A stretch of DNA of 11,381 nt from JAJTZA01 sp041744075. GTDB taxonomy: Bacteria > Verrucomicrobiota > Verrucomicrobiia > Chthoniobacterales > Terrimicrobiaceae. Where the stretch lies: positions 1 through 11,381 of the forward strand of contig JBGTLQ010000141.1 of the NCBI GenBank assembly GCA_041744075.1, read 5' to 3'. The number at the start of each line of letters is the position of its first letter. Positions within the stretch are counted from its first letter, which is position 1. Shown in pieces: positions 1 to 6,526 of the stretch. A program made the position numbers and the translations under genes. A model generated the notes under the pieces. The model saw nothing but the letters and a program-made list of their open reading frames with translations, was not told the origin of the DNA and made no database searches.

Positions 1-1226
1 ATGTCACCGAGGAAAGGATGCGGGAGCAAAAGCTCGCCTTTGCTCTGGCGCAAGAACAGGAACTCTCGGAAAAAGCCCGGGCGGGTGAACGCGCAAAAAA
101 CGAATTTCTCGCCGTGATGAGCCACGAAATCCGGACCCCCCTAAATGGAATTCTTGGGTTTTCCGAACTCCTAACACAAACACCTGGTCTTCCCGCCGAA
201 TCCCTCGACTACGCGAAAACCATCACATCAAGTGGTGAGGCCTTGTTGCGCATCCTGGGAGATGTCCTCGATTTCAGCCGCTTGGAGGCCGGGCAGCTTC
301 TGACCGAGAATAGTCGGTTCGATCTCAAAGGGATTCTCAAAGATATCCAGACGCTGCTCGTCCATCAGGCGGATGCCAAGGGACTTAAGCTCCATCTAGC
401 GTTCGCTGAGGATGTTCCCACCTGTCTCGAAAGTGACGCCGGGCGTCTCCGGCAAATATTGCTGAACCTTGCAGGCAATGCCATCAAGTTTACCGAGAGT
501 GGATCCGTGACCCTCGGCTTGCGCAAGGCAGCAACGCCGGAAAGCTGCGAAATTTTTGTCAAGGACACCGGGGCTGGCATTTCGCCTGAACAGATTGACA
601 TGATTTTCCAACCCTTTACACAGGCGGATTCCAGCATTTCCCGCCGTCATGGCGGTGCCGGAATGGGCCTTACGATCTCTCGACGCTTCGCCGAACTCCT
701 TGGTGGAACGATCACCGTTCGCAGCCAGCCCGGGCAAGGTTCAGAGTTCATACTAACCCTTCCAAATGGAACGACCGAACCTGAGCCCTGCGCAGTGACA
801 GAAAGTCCGACCTCCGAACTCGACGCCGGATTCGCCCGACAGAACCCTCTTCGCATTCTCGTGGTCGAGGACGACAAAATGAACCTGAACCTCATTGTCC
901 TTCTCCTCCGAAGACTCGGCTATGAACCCCTCACCGCAAAAAATGGGCGCGACGCCGTGGACACCTACCGTAAAGAACGCCCCGATTTTGTGCTCATGGA
1001 TCTGCAGATGCCCGAAATGGACGGCATTGAAGCGACACAGAAAATTCGGGCTCTTGAAAAATCTCGGCCCAATGGAAAACCCACCTTCATCTCCGCCCTC
1101 ACCGCCAATGTTTTTCTGGCCGACCGTCAGCGCTGTTTCGACGCAGGAATGAACACCTATCTGAACAAACCGCTAAAGCCGTCAGATCTTGCTGCCGTGC
1201 TCACTACTGCCCTGCCATCCAAATAG
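1..1226 (+). CDS. Hybrid sensor histidine kinase (HisKA-HATPase-REC), 5' end missing
   Basis: Partial gene whose start lies upstream of the window. The frame is open from the first base and reads (D)VTEERMREQK, the usual end of a PAS domain running into a linker helix, so the ATG at 18 is probably internal. Counting from that ATG: H-box FLAVMSHEIRTPLNG with phosphoacceptor His36; N-box around RLRQILLNLAGNAIKF; G1 box DTGAGIS; G2 box GGAGMGLTIS; then a C-terminal receiver domain with acidic residues Glu284/Asp285/Asp286, phosphoacceptor Asp328 in LMDLQMPEMDG, the ALTA threonine and Lys384 in NKPLKP. All catalytic residues are present, so autophosphorylation and internal phosphotransfer should work. 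No DNA-binding output domain follows, so the signal presumably passes on through an Hpt protein or through protein contacts. Target and stimulus are unknown. The stop is TAG at 1224-1226. Confidence 0.95.
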   Translation, partial: VTEERMREQKLAFALAQEQELSEKARAGERAKNEFLAVMSHEIRTPLNGILGFSELLTQTPGLPAESLDYAKTITSSGEALLRILGDVLDFSRLEAGQLLTENSRFDLKGILKDIQTLLVHQADAKGLKLHLAFAEDVPTCLESDAGRLRQILLNLAGNAIKFTESGSVTLGLRKAATPESCEIFVKDTGAGISPEQIDMIFQPFTQADSSISRRHGGAGMGLTISRRFAELLGGTITVRSQPGQGSEFILTLPNGTTEPEPCAVTESPTSELDAGFARQNPLRILVVEDDKMNLNLIVLLLRRLGYEPLTAKNGRDAVDTYRKERPDFVLMDLQMPEMDGIEATQKIRALEKSRPNGKPTFISALTANVFLADRQRCFDAGMNTYLNKPLKPSDLAAVLTTALPSK

Positions 1227-1265
1227 CCGGGGATGGGCTGGATGCCTAACCGGACTGTAAGGCAC

Positions 1266-1367
1266 TTATTTTTTGGCACCGCCCATATCGACCATTTCCA
1301 CCCGGCGATTTTTCGCCCGGCCTTGCTCGCTCGCATTGCTGGCGAGGGGGGAGGCCAAGTCGTTCAT
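1266..1367 (-). pseudogene. Remnant of an OmpA-like C-terminal domain
   Basis: On the minus strand a short frame of 33 codons ends in TAA at 1266-1268 and contains LASNASEQGRAKNRRVEMV. This is the hallmark C-terminus of OmpA/Pal/MotB peptidoglycan-binding domains (consensus: PVASN, then GRAKNRRVEI). The rest of the domain, some 80-90 residues, is absent: upstream in this frame a TGA stop lies within the tandem repeat at 1361-1379, and neither other frame upstream gives recognisable OmpA sequence. I read it as the tail of a deleted or degraded outer-membrane gene. The remainder of the 1227-1484 gap shows no coding sequence I can support. Confidence 0.72.
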
Positions 1368-1379
1368 TGGCGTTCATTG
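1361..1379 (+). repeat. Tandem direct repeat, 9-bp unit with 10-bp period
   Basis: CGTTCATTG occurs at 1361-1369 and again at 1371-1379, exactly one helical turn apart. A weaker relative, CGCTCATTT, lies at 1441-1449. The repeats sit about 105-125 bp upstream of the sugar operon start and inside the decayed OmpA fragment. They could be a regulator site for the operon, or simply a 10-bp duplication that helped to break the old gene. Confidence 0.6.
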
Positions 1380-1402
1380 ACGGTGGGAATTCAGAAAAAC
1401 GT

Positions 1403-1430
1403 TTGACGCCATGATTGAGTTGCTGATAGA
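1403..1430 (+). promoter_or_regulatory. Possible sigma-70-type promoter for the sugar operon
   Basis: TTGACG at 1403-1408 is a good -35 match. At 16 bp spacing lies GATAGA (1425-1430), and GATAAT follows at 1429-1434 with a long 20 bp spacer. Neither -10 combination is ideal. An 8-bp palindrome, ATCATGAT, lies immediately downstream at 1433-1440 and could be an operator half. This is a weak prediction made by eye. Confidence 0.25.
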
Positions 1431-1484
1431 TAATCATGATCGCTCATTTAAGGCCTTCACTAAAATAGTTCACAGACCCTCCCG

Positions 1485-2060
1485 ATGAAACGCAGCGAAA
1501 TCAATTCCCTCATTGCCTCGGCCACTTCGTGTTTTGAATCCCATGGATGGGCACTCCCACCGCGTCCACGTTGGGATGTCACAGATTTTGGATTGGGGGA
1601 TTGGCGCAAGTTTGGGCTGCTTCTTGTGAACCTTGCCGAAGAACCCGAATATTGTGAGAAGCTAATGTACGCCCAAAAGGGGATGACAACTCCCGCTCAC
1701 ACCCATCGTCAAAAAAAGGAAGACATCATCTGCCGTTGGGGAACTCTGGCCGTGCAGGTTTGGAATGGCCACCCTGACACCGCAAACACAAGCCTTGTGA
1801 ATGTTCCTCTTAACCACGAGGCCCATGATGTGGCTTCGGGCACAATCATCGAACTTCCAGCTGGTTCGCGGGTGACCCTCATCCCCGGTGTTTATCACGG
1901 ATTTTATCCGCTCTCCGAGGAGTGCATTATCGGCGAAGTCTCAACTGCGAACGATGACCAAAATGACAACTTTTTTGTGAACCCCAATATTGGGCGTTAT
2001 CCGGGAGTCGAGGAAGATGAGCCAGCCACCATCCGTTTGATTAGCGAGGGTTTGAAATGA
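1485..2060 (+). CDS. D-lyxose isomerase-like cupin enzyme (D-lyxose ketol-isomerase family)
   Basis: The 191-residue protein belongs to the cupin-type D-lyxose isomerase family, as seen in the N-terminal MKRSEIN, the WDVTDFG stretch, the central HTHRQKKEDIICRWG and the C-terminal GEVSTANDDQNDNFF plus EDEPA segments. His72, His74, Glu79 and His138 are placed like the divalent metal ligands of the family. Known members interconvert D-lyxose and D-xylulose (EC 5.3.1.15) and often also D-mannose and D-fructose. It lacks a signal peptide, so it is cytoplasmic. It is somewhat shorter than the roughly 227-residue enterobacterial form I recall, the difference lying in the N-terminal third. The stop codon overlaps the next gene's start (ATGA), indicating translational coupling to the kinase. 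No Shine-Dalgarno precedes the ATG. Family assignment is strong; the physiological sugar is inferred. Confidence 0.88.
   Translation: MKRSEINSLIASATSCFESHGWALPPRPRWDVTDFGLGDWRKFGLLLVNLAEEPEYCEKLMYAQKGMTTPAHTHRQKKEDIICRWGTLAVQVWNGHPDTANTSLVNVPLNHEAHDVASGTIIELPAGSRVTLIPGVYHGFYPLSEECIIGEVSTANDDQNDNFFVNPNIGRYPGVEEDEPATIRLISEGLK
2046..2050 (+). promoter_or_regulatory. Ribosome binding site for the PfkB kinase
   Basis: GAGGG lies inside the end of the isomerase gene, six bases before the ATG at 2057. It supports that start and the 4-bp ATGA overlap. It is notable because the operon's first and third genes have no such site. Confidence 0.6.
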
Positions 2061-3073
2061 AATCAGGGCTTATTGGTGCAGGGAATTGGATTGTTGATAC
2101 CACCAAGTTGATCGACGTCTATCCTTCGCAAGACACGTTGGCGAATATCAGTTCGCAGGAGAAAAACAATGGCGGAGGAGCGTTTAACATCCTCGTCAAT
2201 CTGGCGAAGTTGGGGGCGCCTTTTCCTCTGCATGGGCTGGGGCTCATTGGAAAGGATGCGGAGGGCGATTGGATTGTTGACCAATGCCGATCACAAAAAA
2301 TCACGACCGACCTGCTGGCCCGTCATCCCTCAGAATCGACATCGTACACCGATGTGATGACCGTGCAGTCCACCGGACGACGCACGTTTTTCCATCAGCG
2401 CGGGGCGAATCGGTTTCTGAACTCGGAACACTTTCCGTGGGAAAAAATGAGCGGCAAAATCCTTTATCTCGGCTACCTCCTTCTGCTCGACACGTTGGAT
2501 GCCCACGACCCGCATCATGGGACCGTGGCGGCAGGAATCCTAAAGACGGCTGGTGAGCGGGGCTTTTGCAGGGTCGTGGATTTGGTGAGTGTGGAACGTC
2601 CTGATTACAGCGACATCGTGAATCCCTCACTGCCCGAAATTGATGTGTTGATCTGCAATGAACTCGAAGCCTCACGTGTCACAGCGATTGCCGTGCGGGA
2701 TGCGAACGAAAAATATCTCACGGAGGGACTCCGTGAAGCTGCGAGCACTTTGCTTTCCCGCAGGGTGCGCGAATGGGTGATCCTTCACTTGCCGGAAGGC
2801 GCGTATGCCCGATCAGCGGATGGCCGCGAGGTTTGGCAGGGGCGGGTAAAACTTCCTGCAGATCAAATTGTCGGAGCCGCCGGGGCGGGGGATGCGTTTG
2901 CGGCCGGCCTTCTGTATGGTCTGCATGACAAGTCGGACATGCAGCAAAATCTTCTTTTGGGCGTCTGTGCCGCCGCAGCCTGCTTGCGTCATGCCACAAC
3001 TTCCGGCGGCGTCGTTACGTCCACCGAAGCGCTCGCGATTGGCACCCAGCACGGACATTTGGCCTTTCCTTAA
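2057..3073 (+). CDS. PfkB-family (ribokinase-like) sugar kinase
   Basis: The 338-residue cytoplasmic kinase has the PfkB fold signatures: an N-terminal GAGNWIVD strand, GGGAFNILVNLAKLG (residues 39-53) matching PfkB signature 1, the N-E pair in CNELEA (200-205), and the C-terminal GAAGAGDAFAAG (273-284) with the anion hole and catalytic base Asp279. It transfers the ATP gamma-phosphate to a sugar hydroxyl. Paired with a lyxose isomerase-type enzyme, the likely substrate is the ketose product, D-xylulose or D-fructose. That is inference from context, because PfkB sequence alone does not fix the substrate. Start ATG overlaps the isomerase stop and has an internal ribosome site. No transporter is encoded beside it. 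Confidence 0.88.
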   Translation: MKSGLIGAGNWIVDTTKLIDVYPSQDTLANISSQEKNNGGGAFNILVNLAKLGAPFPLHGLGLIGKDAEGDWIVDQCRSQKITTDLLARHPSESTSYTDVMTVQSTGRRTFFHQRGANRFLNSEHFPWEKMSGKILYLGYLLLLDTLDAHDPHHGTVAAGILKTAGERGFCRVVDLVSVERPDYSDIVNPSLPEIDVLICNELEASRVTAIAVRDANEKYLTEGLREAASTLLSRRVREWVILHLPEGAYARSADGREVWQGRVKLPADQIVGAAGAGDAFAAGLLYGLHDKSDMQQNLLLGVCAAAACLRHATTSGGVVTSTEALAIGTQHGHLAFP

Positions 3074-3102
3074 ACAGGGAAACAACCAACTCTGAAATTG
3101 CC

Positions 3103-3861
3103 ATGTTTGCTCAAGAACGTCACCACGCGATTAAGAAGATCGTCAGAGAACATCGCCGACTCAGCTTTGCGGAGTTGCAGGATTTGGTGGAGGTCTCCCC
3201 GGCCACGCTAAGACGGGACCTCACAGAACTTGAAAAATCGGGTGACATTTTGCGTGTCCATGGCGGCGTGTTGGACCCCGCCTATGTGCGGTCCGAGATT
3301 TCTTTTGACGAGCGTTTGCTGCGTCATAGCAGCGCCAAAAAAGCCATCGCCAAAAAAGTAAATTCTCTCATCCCTCCCGGCTCAAGTGTTTACGTGGATG
3401 CGGGTTCCACGTGTTTGGAGGCTGGTCGGGTGCTGCTTGGTCGCAATGACCTGCGCCTTGTGACCCATTCCGTGGCCCTCACTTCGATTGCCTTGCATGG
3501 ACAAGCGGAATTCCTGTGCGTTGGAGGGGAACTGCGGCGCCTCAGCGGAGCACTTGTGGGCGGAGCGGCGTTGGGGGCACTTGCCTTTCTCCATACGGAC
3601 TTTGCCCTGCTCGGAGCTTCAGGCATGGACAACAAGGAGTGTTCCACCACCGAGGTTTCAGAAGCCGAAATAAAACGCTCAATCCTCGAGCGCTCCCAGC
3701 GCCACATCCTTCTCGCAGACTTTAGCAAATGGCAGCAACCCAGCACGGTCACCTTTGCCAAGTGGCCGGATTTCCATGATTGGGTCACCGATCAAACCCC
3801 GCCAGCCAAGGTCCAAAAATTTATGAAGGCGCAGGGGGTGACCATCCATTCTGCGACATAA
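3103..3861 (+). CDS. DeoR-family transcriptional regulator
   Basis: The 252-residue protein is the normal length for the DeoR family. Residues 1-57 form the winged helix-turn-helix, with the typical VSPATLRRDLTELEKSGDI followed by RVHGG. The rest is the DeoRC sugar-phosphate-sensing domain: AIAKKV, then VDAGSTCLEAG (phosphate-binding loop), THSVALTSIA, the GALVGG turn and the STTEVSEAEIKRSIL helix near the end. Members usually repress sugar operons and are released by a phosphorylated intermediate, here probably the kinase product. It lies 29 bases after the kinase and is most likely the third gene of the same operon, giving autoregulation. No Shine-Dalgarno precedes the ATG. Transcription probably ends in the palindromic region that begins at its stop codon. 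Confidence 0.92.
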   Translation: MFAQERHHAIKKIVREHRRLSFAELQDLVEVSPATLRRDLTELEKSGDILRVHGGVLDPAYVRSEISFDERLLRHSSAKKAIAKKVNSLIPPGSSVYVDAGSTCLEAGRVLLGRNDLRLVTHSVALTSIALHGQAEFLCVGGELRRLSGALVGGAALGALAFLHTDFALLGASGMDNKECSTTEVSEAEIKRSILERSQRHILLADFSKWQQPSTVTFAKWPDFHDWVTDQTPPAKVQKFMKAQGVTIHSAT

Positions 3862-4017
3862 GAGACAAAAGGGCGGTCAAGGCTTGTCCCGCCGAAGCCT
3901 TGGCGAAGGCGGAGACTGCCCAGCCCTACCAGCAACGGGGCGCTTCGCACGGGCGCCAGTGCGTTTTTTCCCAAGGTAGGGCGCGGCAGTCCCTTGACCG
4001 CCCACTTTTTGGTCTCT
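3861..4017. repeat. Nested long inverted repeat between convergent genes
   Basis: Outer arms: AGAGAC (3861-3866) pairs with GTCTCT (4012-4017), AAAA with TTTT, and GGGCGGTCAAGG (3871-3882) with CCTTGACCGCCC (3992-4003), a perfect 12 bp. Inner arms: GACTGCC (3914-3920) with GGCAGTC (3985-3991), and GCCCTACC (3923-3930) with GGTAGGGC (3975-3982). The left side carries an extra hairpin of about 31 bases (3883-3913) with no partner on the right. A further hairpin sits at the apex. The repeat fills nearly all the space between the DeoR gene and the convergent sensor kinase, so it can act as a bidirectional terminator. Its size and arm structure also fit a small non-autonomous palindromic element. 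Confidence 0.8.
3946..3969 (+). terminator. Apical hairpin with T-run, probable intrinsic terminator of the sugar operon
   Basis: CGCAC (3946-3950) and GTGCG (3959-3963) form a five-pair GC-rich stem around an eight-base loop, directly followed by six T residues at 3964-3969. It lies about 85-100 bases after the DeoR stop. The long outer stem gives a second termination chance before the T5 run at 4006-4010. Confidence 0.55.
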
Positions 4018-4043
4018 GTGGGATGTCTGACCTTTCGGTTCGC

Positions 4044-5354
4044 CTACTCGCTCTTCGAGTCGTAACGAATGGGTATGAGAACCCGGAACGTGGTGCCCTC
4101 TTCCGACGAACTCGCCAACTCCATGCTGGCATTGAGCAAGTCGCAGAGCCGTTTCACAATAGCCAAACCGATCCCTTCTCCGTTTTGCTGGGGCTCGGTT
4201 GTTGCCGGGCCACCGGATGATGGGGGTAGAACATGTGTGCTCCGCCCGCCAGCTTGCACTGTCCGTTCATCGGACTCACGGGCACTTTCCGTGGCACCCT
4301 TCAATCTTTCCACCATCGGCGATCCCGGTCCTTCTGACAAACCTGGACCCGTGTCCTTAACCATCAGCCACCAATGCTCATCACCCTCACGTCCCCAGTT
4401 GAGCTTTACGCATCCGCTCTTTGTGTATTTGAGAGCATTAATCACCAGGTTTTGCGCAATGCGGTGCACTTTTTCAGCATCGCCCTCGACCAAAAGTGGA
4501 TCTGGCCCTGCCACCTCAAGAACCAGGCCTTTCTCCGAGGCGAACGTTTGAGAAACGGAGCCAAGCTCCTTGAGCAATTCTGCCACATCAAAAGGTAAAA
4601 GATTCCGTTGTTCCTGCCCGGCCTCAAGCCGGGCAAGACTCATCAGTTCACCCAACATTCCACGCAGTGTCTTCACGCCGCGCTCAATGGTGTCCACCAC
4701 CATGGCACGGCGCTCCTCAGGCAGGTGGGAATAACCCAGAATCGAAGCAGCCGAGGTCACCGTTTGCATGCTGCCCCCCAAGTCGTGAACGGCCTCGCGA
4801 AACAAGCTTCCGCGCTGACGCTCCATTTCCGCAAGTTCAGCGATGGCTCGTTCCAAATCACACGCCCGACCCGCCGCCGTCTCCTCTTCCATTTGCACAT
4901 ACTGGGAAAGGCTTTCATTGATGGCGGCGTTCACAAAGCGGATCAACTCATAGTGCGCCTCGGTGATGGTTTCCGGCTCAACATCCGGATGCGAGGCCTC
5001 AAATATCGTGAGCTCATGGCAAAGGCAAAAATGCAAATGCCCCCACTCCCGAGTCACCTCGCGCAGTCGGTATCCCTGCTGCCAGCGATGCTGGCCGTGT
5101 TTCATTTCCTCCAGCTTTTGTTGGTTGTCAGCAATGCGGCCCAAGTTTCCACCGCGAGGAGAAGCCAGCCTCTTCTCAAGCGCCTCAAGCACCTGCGGCA
5201 TATGGTCGTTGAACTGGGACTGCGTTAGCGAGTCCGCCGTCGTTTGATCAGGGTCTTCCTCAGAAGCCTTCCGCCAAGCCTCCATAATCTGGGAACGCCG
5301 GGCGGCAAAATGACTGCTTAAAGCCACGAATTGCTGGAAGGTACGATCAGTCAT
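4044..5354 (-). CDS. Sensor histidine kinase with RsbRD-like N-terminal domain
   Basis: The 436-residue protein has no membrane segment. Residues 5-150 are helical and resemble the RsbRD N-terminal sensor domain (ARRSQIMEAWRKAS near the start), followed by a coiled coil (about 155-185). The H-box is FREAVHDLGGSMQTVTSAASIL with His190, an HDLGG variant of HELRTP. The N-box is QNLVINALKYT (Asn302, Asn306), G1 is KDTGPGLS (333-340) and G2 is GEGIGLAIVKRL (392-403). Between G1 and G2 lies an unusually long ATP-lid insertion of about 50 residues, rich in Ser, Glu, Gly and Pro. I chose the ATG at 5354 (MTDRTFQQFV); the frame opens further to a TTG at 5447, but that stretch has no family similarity. 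There is no receiver domain, so a partner regulator must be elsewhere, possibly the protein at 6527-7189. It is divergent from the BON gene and converges on the sugar operon. Confidence 0.88.
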   Translation of the reverse strand: MTDRTFQQFVALSSHFAARRSQIMEAWRKASEEDPDQTTADSLTQSQFNDHMPQVLEALEKRLASPRGGNLGRIADNQQKLEEMKHGQHRWQQGYRLREVTREWGHLHFCLCHELTIFEASHPDVEPETITEAHYELIRFVNAAINESLSQYVQMEEETAAGRACDLERAIAELAEMERQRGSLFREAVHDLGGSMQTVTSAASILGYSHLPEERRAMVVDTIERGVKTLRGMLGELMSLARLEAGQEQRNLLPFDVAELLKELGSVSQTFASEKGLVLEVAGPDPLLVEGDAEKVHRIAQNLVINALKYTKSGCVKLNWGREGDEHWWLMVKDTGPGLSEGPGSPMVERLKGATESARESDERTVQAGGRSTHVLPPSSGGPATTEPQQNGEGIGLAIVKRLCDLLNASMELASSSEEGTTFRVLIPIRYDSKSE

Positions 5355-5422
5355 AGAATCATTGAATCCATTAGAGACACCGGATAAAGCCGACTTGCAA
5401 ATTCTTTTCCCAGACAGGGGCC

Positions 5423-5436
5423 TCCCCGAAAGGGGA
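5423..5436. other. GAAA-tetraloop hairpin in divergent intergenic region
   Basis: TCCCC, GAAA, GGGGA forms a perfect five-pair stem with a GNRA-type tetraloop when read on the plus strand. It lies about 70 bases before the BON gene start and a similar distance upstream of the kinase start on the other strand, so it could sit in a leader RNA or be a protein site. No T-run follows, so it does not look like a terminator. Nothing else recognisable was found in 5355-5509. Confidence 0.4.
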
Positions 5437-5509
5437 ACCCTGATCAAAGGCTAGTGCCACAACCAAGGCGTTCCTTGTCGCCGATAAGAACGTTGTAACA
5501 CACAAACCT

Positions 5510-5872
5510 ATGAAAAAAATTCCTCTAACTCTTCTCTGTGCGGCGGCCCTTGCCACTCATGCCTTCGGGCAAACGGATGACAAGGACAACACTTCCAAAA
5601 ACGAACGTGACCGTGACGGCGAAACGCTGACACCCATCGATCAATCCAACGAACCGGCTGACATCAAAATCACAGCAGACGCCCGCAAAATGGTGGTTGC
5701 TGATGATGACCTGTCCATGACGGCTAAAAATGTAAAAATTATCACCGTGGCCGGTGTGGTCACCCTACGCGGTCCTGTCGATACAGAAGCCGAAAAAACG
5801 GCCATCGCTGAATACGCCAAAAAAGCTGGTGCCACCACTGTCACCAACGAACTCGAAGTCAAAAAACCCTGA
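5510..5872 (+). CDS. Secreted BON-domain protein
   Basis: The 120-residue protein starts with a Sec signal peptide, MKKIPLTLLCAAALATHAFG, with likely cleavage before QTDD. A charged linker (about 23-50) leads to one BON domain (about 50-118): ITADARKMVV, then the conserved VKIITVAGVVTLRGPVDT core and the AKKAGATTVTNELEV end. BON domains are thought to bind phospholipid or envelope surfaces; relatives such as OsmY are periplasmic and induced by osmotic or stationary-phase stress. OsmY has two BON domains, this has one. It is 44 bases upstream of the glycine-zipper stress protein and probably cotranscribed. The ATG has no Shine-Dalgarno. Confidence 0.87.
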   Translation: MKKIPLTLLCAAALATHAFGQTDDKDNTSKNERDRDGETLTPIDQSNEPADIKITADARKMVVADDDLSMTAKNVKIITVAGVVTLRGPVDTEAEKTAIAEYAKKAGATTVTNELEVKKP

Positions 5873-5916
5873 TCCGGTATCCCCGGTTCAAACCAAAACC
5901 AACAAAACCAAATATT

Positions 5917-6426
5917 ATGTCAAAATCCATCATCGGTATCGCAAGCAGCCAACAGCAAGTTGAAACGGTCGTACAAGACCTCCAAGCCAGCGGAATCCCC
6001 ACAACGGATCTTTCCGTTCTGATCCCTGAATCCGGCGGAGCTCCAGAGACTGGAACCGTCAAAGCCACCAAAGCCCCCGAGGGTGCCACCACCGGAGCTG
6101 TCAGCGGAGGAGTCGTCGGCGGGACGCTTGGTCTTTTGGCTGGCATTGGAGCGCTGGCCATTCCAGGTGTCGGTCCTTTCATCGCAGCCGGTCCCATCAT
6201 GGCGGCCCTTAGCGGTGCAGCTGTGGGAGCCACAGCCGGCGGGGTCGTCGGTGCCTTGGTCGGCATGGGCATCCCAGAGCTCGAAGCCAAGGTCTATGAG
6301 GATCGGATCAAAAATGGCGGGTATCTCGTCGCTGTTCATGTCTCTGACTCGGACCGCACAAAAGAGATCCGCGCCATCCTCGAACGCAACCAACTCGAAG
6401 ATATTTCCTCCGTCACAGAGAAATAA
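5917..6426 (+). CDS. Glycine-zipper stress protein (YflT/general stress protein 17M-like)
   Basis: The 169-residue protein has an N-terminal alpha/beta segment (1-45) of the type found in YflT/GSP17M proteins: IIGIASSQQQVETVVQDLQ, then GIPTTDLSVLIPE. The centre (about 58-120) is a hydrophobic stretch rich in Gly and Ala with GxxxG-like spacing, likely two helices that enter or associate with membrane. The C-terminus (121-165) returns to a soluble fold, YLVAVHVSDSDRTKEIRAILE. There is no signal peptide. Relatives are general-stress or low-temperature-induced proteins without a defined biochemical activity. It is the second gene of a pair with the BON protein and is followed by a strong terminator. 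The start has no Shine-Dalgarno; it lies in an A-rich leader. Confidence 0.78.
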   Translation: MSKSIIGIASSQQQVETVVQDLQASGIPTTDLSVLIPESGGAPETGTVKATKAPEGATTGAVSGGVVGGTLGLLAGIGALAIPGVGPFIAAGPIMAALSGAAVGATAGGVVGALVGMGIPELEAKVYEDRIKNGGYLVAVHVSDSDRTKEIRAILERNQLEDISSVTEK

Positions 6427-6451
6427 TCTTCCCTAACTTCGAAGAAAAGTC

Positions 6452-6488
6452 ACACCCGGCGCGTGCAGAAATGCAGCGCCGGGTGTTT
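6452..6488. terminator. Strong bidirectional stem-loop terminator
   Basis: ACACCCGGCGC (6452-6462) pairs perfectly with GCGCCGGGTGT (6476-6486). After one bulged G (6463) the stem continues TGCA/TGCA and is capped by GAAA (6468-6471), giving about 15 pairs. T-rich sequence follows on the plus side (TTT, then GACGTTTTG) and TTTTC follows on the minus side. It ends the BON/stress-protein pair and may also serve the convergent regulator gene ending at 6527. Confidence 0.82.
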
Positions 6489-6526
6489 GACGTTTTGATC
6501 AAGCAACATCCGAAGCCCTGACCCCT

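Noticed and set aside
1246..1437. 63-codon minus-strand frame in the first intergenic gap
   Set aside because: The recognisable OmpA signature is in a different frame, and this frame's Pro/Arg-rich end is an out-of-frame reading of it.
3780..4220. 146-codon open frame on the plus strand running through the nested inverted repeat
   Set aside because: It begins inside the DeoR gene, crosses the palindromic element and ends antisense to the sensor kinase; its translation shows no family features.
4608..5228. 206-codon open frame on the plus strand
   Set aside because: It lies entirely opposite the well-supported minus-strand sensor kinase, and its His/Arg/Leu-rich translation has no protein-like motifs.
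5355..5447. N-terminal extension of the sensor kinase to a TTG codon
   Set aside because: The extra 31 residues have no similarity to the sensor domain and would use a TTG start, whereas the ATG at 5354 begins the family-like sequence.
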